Shown in pieces: positions 36,120-46,761 of a stretch of DNA of 64,000 bases. The stretch's first letter is position 1; each line of letters starts with the position of its first letter. The notes under the pieces are model-generated. The model searched no databases and was not told the origin of the DNA. It saw only the letters and a list, made by a program, of their open reading frames with translations. The stretch spans positions 12,813,248-12,877,247 of the forward strand of contig OX104134.1 of NCBI GenBank assembly GCA_944470555.2. Direction: 5' to 3'. The DNA comes from Heterobilharzia americana. Lineage: Eukaryota > Platyhelminthes > Trematoda > Strigeidida > Schistosomatidae. The position numbers and the translations under genes were made by a program.

Positions 36120-37942
36120 TTGTGCAGATAATCAGAGTTGGTTGAAGGCTAAGCTGGTGGATATTGCCCATCAGTTCCATAGTTCAGGCCCAAGACAGCG
36201 AAGTATCCTAACTTCACAACATTTCAAAGCCCTAAAAAGACTTCGAAATAGATCTGATATTATCATTCTCAAACCCGATAAAGGGTCGGGTATGGTTGTG
36301 ATGGACAGATGTGATCACAAAAACAAGATAATGTCCATCCTTAGCGATGAAAGTAAATTTATGGCTGATGTTCCATCAGACGACCTTAGAAAATTAGAAT
36401 GCAAAGTAACATCTAGTCTGGTAAAACTCCTGAATATCAATGTTATCAACAAGGAAGAATTTGCTTCCCTCAAACCAATGGGGTCTGAGCTACCTAATCT
36501 GTATGGATTGCCTAAAATTCATAAAACAGATAGTCCTTTACGTCCTATACTCTCCATGTTCTGTTCACCTACACATGAAGTGGCGAAATGGTTAGCAAAA
36601 CTCTAATTCCTATTCGAAATGATTTATGTAAGTTTTCTTTAAAAGATACTTTTGAACTTGTTGATTATGTCAGTGATGTTAATATCAAAGATAAGAGATT
36701 GTATTCATTTGATGTCAACTCCTTATTTACTAATGTACCCCTAATTAAAATCATTGACATTCTTTGTGATCATATAACTTCCAGTAATCCTTCTTTCCCT
36801 ATCCCCTCAACGTGTTTGAGAGAGCTGTTATTATTGTGTACTGATAAAGTTCATTTCACATTTGAAGGTGAACATTTTCGACAAATAGATGGGGTGGCTA
36901 TGGGAAGTCCCTTAGGACCATTGCTAGCTGATATTTACACGTCACACATTGAGGGCTTGACCGGCGATCTCATCAATAAAGTTACTCTCTATTAAAGATA
37001 TGTTGATGATATAATCGTGATATGTGATAAGCATGAAGATGCGACATGTTTGTTAGAAAGACTTAACAACGTACAAAACAACATAAGCCTGACACGTGAA
37101 GAAGAAAAAGAAAACCGTCTGCCATTCTTGGATATACTCTTAAGTCGTAGAAATGATGGTTCAATAAAACGGTCGATCTACAGGAAACCTACTTGGACAG
37201 GTCAGTATTTAAGTTTCCATAGCTTTTGTCCAACCCAATACAAGCGAGGTTTGGTAACTTGTCTATTTAAAAGGATGCAGCGTATTTGTACAGAGGACTC
37301 AATGGATGATGATATCAAAATACTAACGGAAATATTAGTGGAAAATGGATATCCATTGAAGTTCATAAACCGCTGCAAAAATCAGCGAGGATTCACACCT
37401 GATCTGTACTCTGTTTCGAAGAAATGCGATTACATCGCGTTACCATACAGAGGAGAATCTAATAGCATAATATTAAAACGAAGGTTAAGGTCTGCTGTTA
37501 GCAGGACGTACTATGCAGCTAAGCTTATCATAGTTGAGAAGACCAAACGCCTGCTGCTACCTAGACCTCAACGCTGTATAAACGATTGTGTCACATCCCA
37601 CTGCGTTTATAAATTTACATGTATGTGTGTGGGCAAACATGCATAGGGAGGACTAATCGTGATATGCACTTGAGGGTAGGGGAACATGTTCCAAAATGGC
37701 TACGAAAGCAGCTGGATTCACAAACATTGATAAGTGCAGATGGCAGACAACCATCATCATCCATTGCGAAACATATCATTGATAAGAGTCACAGAATTGA
37801 TATCAAAACAGCCTTTACAATTTTGTACAGAAACTGTCAGGGGCGTATACTTAAGTTTGTTGAGGCGCTAGCCATAAATAAATTTAACCCCCCATTGTGT
37901 GTGCAAAAACAGTTTGTCCTTACATTAAGCCTACCTTGGTAA
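36120..37942 (+). mobile_element. Penelope-like element: RT plus GIY-YIG endonuclease, three lesions
   Basis: One long coding sequence in three frames, about 600 residues. The RT part has IIILKPDKGSGMVVMD, LYGLPKIHK, LYSFDVNSLFTNVPL, HFRQIDGVAMGSPLGPLLADI and RYVDDIIVI, the hallmark Penelope RT blocks. The C-terminal part has CIGRTNRDMHLRVGEH, a GIY-YIG-type endonuclease core in which the canonical YIG tyrosine is Cys. Lesions: a frame change at the A-run near 36596, a TAA stop just before RYVDD (36993-36995), and a frame change at a TG repeat near 37620. The conserved blocks are otherwise complete, so this is a recent casualty. Inserted in sense in the TEP intron after 35812. Confidence 0.92.
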
Positions 37943-38437
37943 TGCTTATTTTATCGTATTACCAAGATTGTCTTCAAGTCTTATCTTTTATTCCTCTCAT
38001 TATCTTTCTTATTATTGAATTCCTTTATGTCATATGTATCCTTCCCCCACTTCCAGTTTTCATATATAATGCCTTAACAAGTAAATGTGTGATCAGATTG
38101 TTCGAAATGTATAGCGCTAATACATCACATTTTTCAGATAGTCTACGTCTTCTAATTACATTATCCAAAGTTTATTTGTTCATTTTTCACCTTGTTAACA
38201 CTCACCTTGATGAAAAGTTTGGTATCTACTTATTATTGAATCCGAAGTAAGGTTGTATCATGCAACACTAATCGATATTCCTTTTTGACTGTTGGAGTGG
38301 AATCACCGTCTGACATAAAACGAACAAAAATCATCGTATAGTCGTATCACTTAATTTACGGAACTCCTAACATGCCTAAGCTACTGCTAAAAGCGGATGC
38401 AAGAAACTCACTGTCATATTGAAGAGTGTGTTTTTTG

Positions 38438-38705
38438 GGTTGGTATTCATCATGGACTGACATCAGTTGAAGAACCATTGAAAATCCGGGAGCCCTGGAT
38501 AGCTGTTTCATCTTAGTACGGGACTCCTCAGAAGTCCACACCCAGGGCCTTCAGGCTCCGCGGCCAGCACGTTGCCATTGGGTCAGAACCAAATGACTAA
38601 TATTTCCTACTTCTGTCAGTTCATGATATAGCGTGACATCCATGTGATTCTGTCGTTGAGTAACTGTCATCTTGTCCTGATGTCAGTCCATGATGAATAC
38701 CAACC
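38438..38705. repeat. 268-bp unit bounded by a perfect 29-bp inverted repeat
   Basis: The left arm 38438-38466 (GGTTGGTATTCATCATGGAC followed by TGACATCAG) and right arm 38677-38705 are exact reverse complements. The interior carries GGAGCCCTGGATAGCTGTTTCATC-type sequence with no coding potential. It looks like a small terminal-inverted-repeat or SINE-derived unit. I see no clear target duplication. Confidence 0.8.
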
Positions 38706-40814
38706 TGAAATCATAAATCAATCGCTACAAACCTCAAAATTGAAAATATTTTTTTCCTGTCAAGTGAAACATCCCATGGTATGGACTTTCGTTTCACTTC
38801 CTTCTAATAATGTAGTCGATTCAGTTTGTCATGTAGATTATCCGAGTGGTCAGCTGATGTGAATTATAACAATTATTTCGGTTTGCGGAGTGTAAAAGTA
38901 TTAGAGTTTAAAATGCATACTTCTTCCTGTTTAAAACTCATCCAGTACATATAACTGCATCATAGTAAATTGATATTTTGTTAACGAGGTCCAAATTAAC
39001 ATTTATATTTGTCTCTTAGGTTGGTCAGTTGTGCTGATTACCTCTTCTGGAAGAAGGAGAGGGGAATGCTTGAAGTTTAATAAGTTTTCTGAGCCGAATT
39101 ATCAGATTTCTATCAATCTATATGCTTCTTGTATAGATGCTCCAATATAGACTTATTATGTGAAGAATATCGGCTTTGGCTTTTCAATAACAGCTTTACT
39201 GACTTATATGTGGTTGCAAAAACTTTCTTCTTTCCTCTCCTTATATCTATCTAATATATAAATAACCTCATTTCTATACCAACAAATATATCATTGTAGG
39301 CAAATTGTATGGTATGGCATAAGAAATAATGTATTCAGTATAGCAGGACTAGTTAGAAGTGGAAAACACAAATCTTGTGGATCGATAACAAACAATTATA
39401 ATCATAACAACAGTTACGATGATGCACTGTTTAGGTAGACGGGTAGAAAGCGACCTTTAGGGAAAATAGGTAGTCGATTCACTTTTTCTTTTCAACATAC
39501 TTTCTACTAACCTTTTCGTATAGCAAACCACTGTACAAGTAGTTATCTGTCTTAACTGATGCGTACGTTATTCTTATTTCGCTTCAATTGAAGTTATTTG
39601 TGGTAAGAGTGAAGAGAAAAATGATTACGTAATCAGGCTTACCAGAGACTAAGGAAATACAAATCTTTTTTTGTTGGTTAGTGACTGATAAATCACTCAG
39701 ATGGATAATAATTCGAGGTAGACATTCTCTCTTTCAAATGAGATATTACAACTTGTAGGTTTAGTGAATGATAAGGAAAATATAGATTACTGTTATCAAA
39801 ATTAGATGATGCTAACACTGATCATATTTAAAAACTGTCGGAATTTCAAGCCAATATCTACATGACAATTTTGTCGTTGAAAGATTTTAAAGTCTTAATG
39901 TTGGTTATATAGCATAAGGGCTGTGCATTGCTAATGTTTACAAAATATGAATGGAACAACTAAACAATTTGTCCAGAGTTATCCAGTAAGCGTTATTTCA
40001 TGCCAGGAAGTATCAGCTAACTTGAAAGCTGTTTGTTTCATTCATTAATAATCAATGTAGCAATCTGTAATTGTTGCACTTGAAACTAAGACTGTGCACT
40101 CACTAGATTTGATAACGTATTCTGGACAGTAGTTTGAACAATTACTCCTGAGGAGCTCAATAAGTCTGTCGCACTCCTACACCCATCCTTCACCACATTC
40201 AGGGACTAATCTTAGAATAATTGAACAACTTTTTCCGCAGATAAATTACAAAATCAATTGTACAGTAGACTAAACGCACTTAGCTTTATATTAACACCAT
40301 TTACTGCTAGACAGAACTTACTCAAAGATCTTCATTTATCATGATTATTACTCTTCTTATTTTTAACTCAACTCTTGATTAGTATTTGTATTCCATAACC
40401 TTCAATTTAATCACTTATCACATTTGACTGGTATTCCCTGACCTTGGAAATTTTCTCGTGGACTTTTGGTCATCAAGTTTGAAGTACAAACGTCATAAAA
40501 AAGTGAAGAATATTCAAGTGTTACACGAATGCTTGGGTAGAACTTTTCCTGACCTTCAGTGGAGTCAAGTCATAAACTGGAGACGAGATTTCCTTCGAAC
40601 CTTTATCTGTATGACCTTGCATTTCATTTGGTCACATTGTAAGAGAATCTTTGCTAGCTGGAGATTGTACGACTTGCTAATGTCACACTGCACCTAATTG
40701 GTTGACGGATGACTGTTTTCTTTCTAGATCAAACCATCCTATTTACGGTTACTAATCTTATTCTTGATGACTACGTATTTATAGTGAGACAGTTTGACGA
40801 CTAATGAAAAATCT

Positions 40815-40885
40815 GAGCAGCAACAGAACTCGAACCCTGCAACCTACGAGCGACTAGTCGGTCGCTTATTACCATGCACCGATGG
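40815..40885 (-). repeat. tRNA-like SINE head
   Basis: On the minus strand GCATGGTAATAAGCGACC resembles an A box, and GGGTTCGAGTTC (40827-40838) is a good B box. No flanking acceptor-stem complementarity is evident, so SINE-derived rather than a tRNA gene. Confidence 0.45.
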
Positions 40886-40944
40886 ATTACTTATTCACAT
40901 AATTAATCAGGTAAAACTTGTAGCGACTAAGGTGAAGTTGAGAC

Positions 40945-40995
40945 CTGTTTGCACTACGATCAAGTGCAAACTGCTATTTCATTATGCGTTTGTTC
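40945..40995 (+). repeat. 51-bp direct repeat, copy 1
   Basis: CTGTTTGCACTACGATCAAG and the following 31 bases recur at 42905-42955 with a single difference (C/T). Spacing is exactly 1,960 bp. Confidence 0.85.
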
Positions 40996-41234
40996 GTCTA
41001 GTTAAGTCAAAAAAGCACTGAGGTCACTAGTTAGCTTCTTGCTGTGGTTTAGTTTTTTTTCCATTTTCATTTGTTAACGTTGTCTTTCTAGAAAGAAATT
41101 ACTTAACCAACGTTATCTCAGATAGATTAATCAACTGAAAAGCATTTCTTCAGTTTTACAAGCCTTCTGTGAATACTTTTACTAAACAGGTAGTAGGTAG
41201 TTTATCTTATTTTTACAATTCAGTGCATTTGTAC

Positions 41235-41265
41235 AATAATAATGATAATGATTAATAATAATAAT
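41235..41265 (+). repeat. Imperfect (AAT)n microsatellite
   Basis: AATAATAATGATAATGATTA followed by further AAT units. Confidence 0.85.
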
Positions 41266-41469
41266 GCATACAACTGTATAGCTTTCAAGTGAACTTGTTG
41301 AGAAACTCATTACTTGATTTATCTGCTATATGATTTGTAAGCCATCGTTGTATACAAAAGATTTCTATGAAAGTATTTGCTTTTGTTAAAGCTCGAAGAC
41401 TATGCATGCACTGTTAGGAGAGATTGAGGGCGTAAATCACTGAAATCTAAATATAACTACTCTTGTTCA

Positions 41470-41720
41470 GAGGAAACCGATAGGAAGCTCTGGACCCAGG
41501 ATTGACAGCCATCAGAATAACACACCAGAGGATACTGATGTCTCTTCAGAGGTTTGAATCTGCGTCACCCAGTACTGCAGCCAAAGATGTTACCACTGAT
41601 GTATGTTGGCACATCAACCAAAATACAACACAATGGTGAATCTCCTGGCTCAGTGACCACATAGCAAAATGAATGATCAATAGAATTCGGTCAACACTTC
41701 GGTCTAGACATTATGATGTT
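41470..41720 (-). repeat. Family II SINE-like repeat
   Basis: On the minus strand the head CAGTGGTAACATCTTTGGC (A box-like) and B box-like GATTCAAACCTC precede the body with CCTGGGTCCAGAGCTTCCT, parallel to 15.8 kb. The part at 41620-41690 (CCAAAATACAACACAATGGT, CTCCTGGCTCAGTGACC) is the family's other conserved block. The order and orientation of the blocks differ from 15.8 kb, so the copy may be composite. Confidence 0.5.
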
Positions 41721-42464
41721 GGAGACTGTCCAGTAACCAATCATATTTAGGACACTACTGGACAACGTGAACAGTTGTAAACCATTCACATTGGTCTACA
41801 GATTTTGCTGACTAGGTCAGAGTGATCTAAACACTGAATGGTTTAGCTCGTCAGCTGTACACCTGAACTCTTACGGATCGAAGTTGTTCAGATTACCTAA
41901 TATGATTAACTGACGTTTATGTCCTATATTATACTTTGAGGATGTTAGACAACAGAAACCTTTATGAAACTACATTTAGGCAGTTAAAAAACTGTTCAGC
42001 TGCCAAGACTGCACAGCCTGTGAAGAAATTTCAGGTTAATCCTTCAGTCATCTCAATTTGTTGAAATTAATCATTAGGAGGATAATTTTTCGTCACTAAC
42101 TTTGATTTTTTAGAATAGTTTTCGTCAGCCATCTCTACCTTACGTGTCTTGGTTGATATTATCACATAACATGATACGTTAACTTTTAAACCGTGTAAAG
42201 TACTTGTTATTCCTCTCTTCTAAGAACTGCATAATCATCTTATTTTCTTTTCACCCTAGCCTTCTTTACAAGTTCAATGATAGGTAAACTTTCAGTGAAT
42301 ACACACTTGTAGCTCAGCTTTTAAACACTTATCTACTATGCTAAACTTCTTAAACAGGGCGACACCACCTATAATTATTTGTTTCATACAAACCTGTCCT
42401 GCATTTGTATGTTAAATAACTGGCATTATTTAAAATTTTAAGTACTCGAACCCGGGGGATTTTA

Positions 42465-43215
42465 AAGGCTAACTTAGCAACAAATGAAATAACCGATTGG
42501 ACTCCTGTATTTTATGAAACATGCCTCTCCAGCCAAAATGGAGAAACCTTATTGGCTATTTCGGTCGTTGCTAGGGTGGCCTTCAAAGTCGCCCCAAAAG
42601 CCTTATCAATAACTGGAGTAACCAAGTCGACTTTTCTGTTCCATGAAAACATGTTTTTTCAACCGAAATAAAGAAACATAACTGATTAAGTCATTGCTAA
42701 GGTGATCTTTAAAGTGAATCCCAAAACCCAGCTCTGAAGCCACACAACGCCAACCTATGACCTGCATTGGGATTTTTAAATTTCTAATTGATTGTAGCCG
42801 TTTAAACTGTTGCGAGGATAACATGTTGAACTAAAACTCCTACCCTCTGATAACCTTGATCGTGTGGAAAAGATGCTTTTTGAAGGACACTTTTCGGTTG
42901 TGAGCTGTTTGCACTATGATCAAGTGCAAACTGCTATTTCATTATGCGTTTGTTCTTATACTTTTATATTTTCAAGTTGAAAATTACGCTTTTCTCTCAT
43001 TTATCTGAACAGTTTCTTCGTCTCACTGACCAAAAATAAGTCTCATAGTAATTGTCACTTTATATGGAGTGACTTCAAAGGTCACTCTACCAACAACTGA
43101 AATAACCAACCAGATTTCTCTATTTTATGATGTTCTGTCTCTCCGGACGAATTAAGAAATCTAATTAGTCGTTCCAATCGTTGCTTAAATGACCTTTAAA
43201 GTCACCCCTCCATAT
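42465..43215. repeat. Degenerate repeated motif cluster
   Basis: A unit of about 120 bp (CAACAAATGAAATAACCGAT ... TTTTATGA ... CTCTCC-GC-AAA-TGGAGAAA ... CGTTGCTAGGGTGGCCTTCA AAGTC) occurs near 42480-42600, partly at 42640-42720, and again at 43090-43215, with a further relative at 19.97 kb. Each unit is strongly diverged. No coding content. Confidence 0.55.
42905..42955 (+). repeat. 51-bp direct repeat, copy 2
   Basis: Matches 40945-40995 with one mismatch, far less diverged than the neighbouring motif cluster. Confidence 0.85.
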
Positions 43216-44699
43216 GAAACTTGTCACCAGCATGTCTATTAGGTGGGGCATAAACATATCTTACGTTATTACACACATACGTGACCAACAAATTTGTAGG
43301 CTACATGATAAATAACACAAGTAAAAAGTTAGACGCTAGATGATGGAAGTGTATGTTTTATGCATTTTTAACCCACCAAAGGAAGGAACCCATTCTCTTG
43401 TGATGTGTCAATATTAGGTTACTTTTTACTTTTGTTTCAACACAAACCCTTGGGGTTACTAGGTTACGAAAGTTGGTAAAGTGTGCGTATGAGGATTTGT
43501 GTAGAAAGCTTTCGGTGATATATATAATTTCATTCATGGTTTGCACAAATTTATGGATTTGGATCCCTTGTGGATTTTGGCTGCTAATCTCTCTAGTTCT
43601 CGCAGGTTTTCAATGCTTCTCCAAATAGTATCAACCCTTGGTGATAGCTAACTCTAAGCGCAATTACCTTACCTCAAAAAAACTCTATCTTGAACACAGA
43701 GTTAACAAGAGATTAGAATAAGAATATGGGGCATTAATGGTTGACTAGCATTCCACTGACCTGTGAGATCCTATCATTTTTTCAATGTTCTTGTAGCAAT
43801 CAATAAAAACTTAAGAATGTGTGAACGACTACCTCACTTCATCTTCGAATTTGTGATACACATCCATGATGCCCCAAAGTTACGGGACCTAAGAATATGT
43901 AAGTCGTTGGTTATTAAGTTAATCCCGATGAGCTGCTAGCTCAACGTATACTGCGACAGTGGTGTATAAGATCTAACAGTGAAAACATTGAATGTGGTTT
44001 AAAACCTATTCGATAATTTTTGGTTCCTCATTCAGGTTAAGAACCTGTGAATAAGATAAATGCAAACTTTGAGAAGTAGATCTTTTAAGGGTTATTTCAA
44101 CAATGTCACTAGGCTTTACAGTCTTCCATGGCAACTGGCAATGACTCGCTGGTTGTAAATCACTAACCGCTATAGTAGAGACTACGTATTTTCATAGTTT
44201 GACTTGTACTACTGCGAACTCTAAGTAGTTTCATCTAACAATTTACTCACCTTTTAAACCAATTAGCGTCAACTGGTTACTCAGTTTTCTGTTGAGTTTT
44301 TATATCTTGAAAGTTGATTAATTCAATAAACTAGGATGAACGCATGTCTTTAATTCCATTGCTAGTCGATTTCAAATGATAAATACCAACAGCTAACTGA
44401 AGACACAATAAAGCTTTGTGTACAAAGAATAACCGGATCAAAATTGGCTGCCACGTTCGGATCGGCAATTAGCATCGGGAAATTCCAAGTAACAATAACT
44501 CTTCTATGCCTTTGTTTCTAGTTTGGCGGAGAAAAAACAGCATTTACCATGAATATCGAGATAACTATAACGTAATCTCTCCACTTATTAGTATGATAGG
44601 ATTCTGATTACATTGTTCATTAAAAGTTTCATAATCAGACTACATTCGTTTGAATTGGGATACAATGGTAAATAGATATAGTTTTCAAGAGAAAAAGTA

Positions 44700-44890
44700 A
44701 TGTTAGTTGGATGGACACAACTGGCAGGAAGCCCTGGACCTAGGTTTCTTGCTTTTGAGCACTCCTCAGCTAGCGTATCTGCAACCTTGATGAGACTGGT
44801 GTTCATCTTGAGATTTGAACCGGCATCACCTAGTGTTGCAGCCAGAGACGTTTCCACTGAGTTTTTGGGTCGTGGTTGACCTACTGTAGG
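44700..44890 (-). repeat. Family II SINE-like repeat
   Basis: The minus strand reads CTCAGTGGAAACGTCTCTGG (A box-like), CCGGTTCAAATCTC (B box), then CCTAGGTCCAGGGCTTCCTG and CCAGTTG. It is closely parallel to the 15.8 kb copy and to 41.5 kb. Confidence 0.6.
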
Positions 44891-45410
44891 AATATGTTAG
44901 ATACATTTATTGGTTACTGGAGTCTAAGAAAAAATTTCAAGCACACAATATCTTTGGTGATACATGAGTTTTAATATTTCATCTCGACTGTTTCTTTTTC
45001 AGGCTGGATGACTCGATCTGTGTATCCTTACCCTTATAAGGAACCTGCTTCCATACCATAATGCAATCCATATTTATCTGACATAATTCATTAGATTAAG
45101 TAAGACTCAGAATGAGCAAGATAGCTTTTAAATCTTCAGTTCATTTTCATTGCACCCCATTGTATTTTCCATTGATCACAATACCCAGGTGTCTTTAGTT
45201 TTAAACCGGCCAAAAAACTTACATATTGGTTTGCACCCAGGGATAAGATTACTTGCGAATAATTGATAATATTTAAACGCAAAGTTTTCTCAGTAATATT
45301 CATTGGGTGAACGAATGAGCGGAGTTTATTTCAATCAAACGAATAAGTTGGTCAGAACAATGCTGAAAATGGCTTTCATCAGCCAATTTTTTATTGTTTG
45401 ATTTTTCCAG

Positions 45411-45676
45411 GTGATTTTATCGGTCCAGCGTTGAGTGAAAAATTTCGTTATGCAGATACCCGAAATATTCTACGTTAACTTATGCATCAGCTGAGAATGT
45501 CTTTTTTGAATTGGGATATAATATGAATTTATTGCTTTATCTACATGGGGCTGGACATTTACCCTACAAGTACTGGAAAGTGGATTAATCTATTGCTCCG
45601 TTGTATTGCAACGTGGATTCTCTTATTTTAATCGTCAAGTTGGTGCGTTCGCTAATTTCAGAGATCGTTTAGATGA
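45411..45676 (+). CDS. TEP gene exon k: TED start with degenerate thioester site, two apparent frameshifts
   Basis: Acceptor TTTTTCCAG ends at 45410; the donor is GTAAGC after 45676. It opens GDFIGPALSEKF, the TED lead-in. The thioester position is TAT GCA TCA GCT GAG AAT (45481-45498), Tyr-Ala-Ser-Ala-Glu-Asn against Tyr-Gly-Cys-Gly-Glu-Gln, so the nucleophilic Cys is Ser and the Gln is Asn. It is followed by NMNLLLYLHGAGHL and RGFSYFNRQVGAFANF, standard TED helices. Coding is split over three frames; the switches are at TT 45475-45476 and AA 45568-45569, each repaired by one base. The total of 266 nt is two short of the length demanded by the border phases. Confidence 0.8.
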
Positions 45677-46747
45677 GTAAGCGAATAAATTGATAGTACT
45701 GTCTATTTTTGTTACGCAACATATATTGTTTTATTCATTAGATGATTAACTTGTATAGATACAGACTAGTTCACCTCTTAAAATATTTGAAAAGTTATGG
45801 GGATTCACTGGTCGTTTATGCAACCCTCAGTGGTGTGCTACTTTGACTTCTTGTATGATTCATCTAACTACCTTCAAATCTTCAGGTGCATGTTACTACC
45901 GAATTTTTCTGCAAGAGGGGGTTAAGTCATTAGCACATTCCAGCTCTATCACATGCGTATACTTTTTTATTACTGTTCGCTCATACTCTGCGATATTCCA
46001 ACCCTACAGGTGAAATTTCTCTAAGTTTAATTGAGTGAAAACCAGGTGCTGTGATTCTTCAGTTCAAGGACAGTGTAACCTGGGGGTAGGTATCAGACGA
46101 AATCCGAATATTTTTAATTAATCTCTGTAAAAATATGACAGCATCAAATTCACGGTGTCACAGACTCGTATAAGCAGCTTTCCCACGTCACATGATTTAT
46201 AGACATTTTCTGATAAGTGAAGGAGAATTCAGTGAAGTAGTTGATCTTTATCACCTTCTATGTTGTTACACATATACAACTTATATTCATTTTTATACGC
46301 AGCTCATATCACACAAAAATTATTTGTGCATTTGGTAACATTACTCACCTACTGTCAACACTCAGTTCATTTCCTTAGTGCATCATCTCTAGTTAGATCG
46401 AAATACTACAACCACTAAGCGCTGTTAAAAGTTCCGTGTGACAAACAAAAGGATTTTCTATGAAATTTTAGTACTTTTAAGGTGGTGCACGTATTTCATT
46501 ACAAAATACATGTAAAATAGAGATTCATACTCCGGGAAGATGATAATACTGGTTCAGCGCTCTTTTGAGCTCTGATGTTATGTCGAAGACACTACATCAT
46601 CAGGTTTGGTGGTATCATGAGCATGGATATGGCACAATGACTTGCGTATGAAATAATCCTTAACGTTGACGATGAGGATATTCGAGATTCGCTGAAGTAA
46701 TGTTTCCGTTACTAGTTTAGTGTTCATCTAGCTGAATTATCACAAAC

Positions 46748-46761
46748 TATCCGTCAACCGA
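46748..46761 (+). repeat. Left target-site duplication of RTE copy 3
   Basis: TATCCGTCAACCGA directly before the LINE 5' end (AACTCGCCTGG), identical to 49656-49669. Confidence 0.92.

Larger units (their letters stand above)
35813..45410 (+). other. TEP intron j (9.6 kb)
   Basis: It begins with the donor after 35812 and ends with the acceptor before the TED exon. It holds a Penelope-like element (36.1-37.9 kb), a 268-bp inverted-repeat unit (38438-38705), a tRNA-like SINE head (40.8 kb), family II repeats (41.5, 44.7 kb), a degenerate motif cluster (42.4-43.2 kb) and a 51-bp direct repeat. The stretches 38.7-40.8, 43.2-44.7 and 44.9-45.4 kb show nothing recognisable. Confidence 0.6.

Noticed and set aside
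45003..45062. Open stretch after TTTTTCAG as an extra TEP exon
   Set aside because: The exons at 35641 and 45411 already join in matching phase across a split Gly codon, and this stretch ends in a stop without TEP similarity.
46575..46605. CTGATG near a CATCATCAG palindrome as a hammerhead
   Set aside because: No GAAA box at the right distance. It is only a short imperfect inverted repeat.
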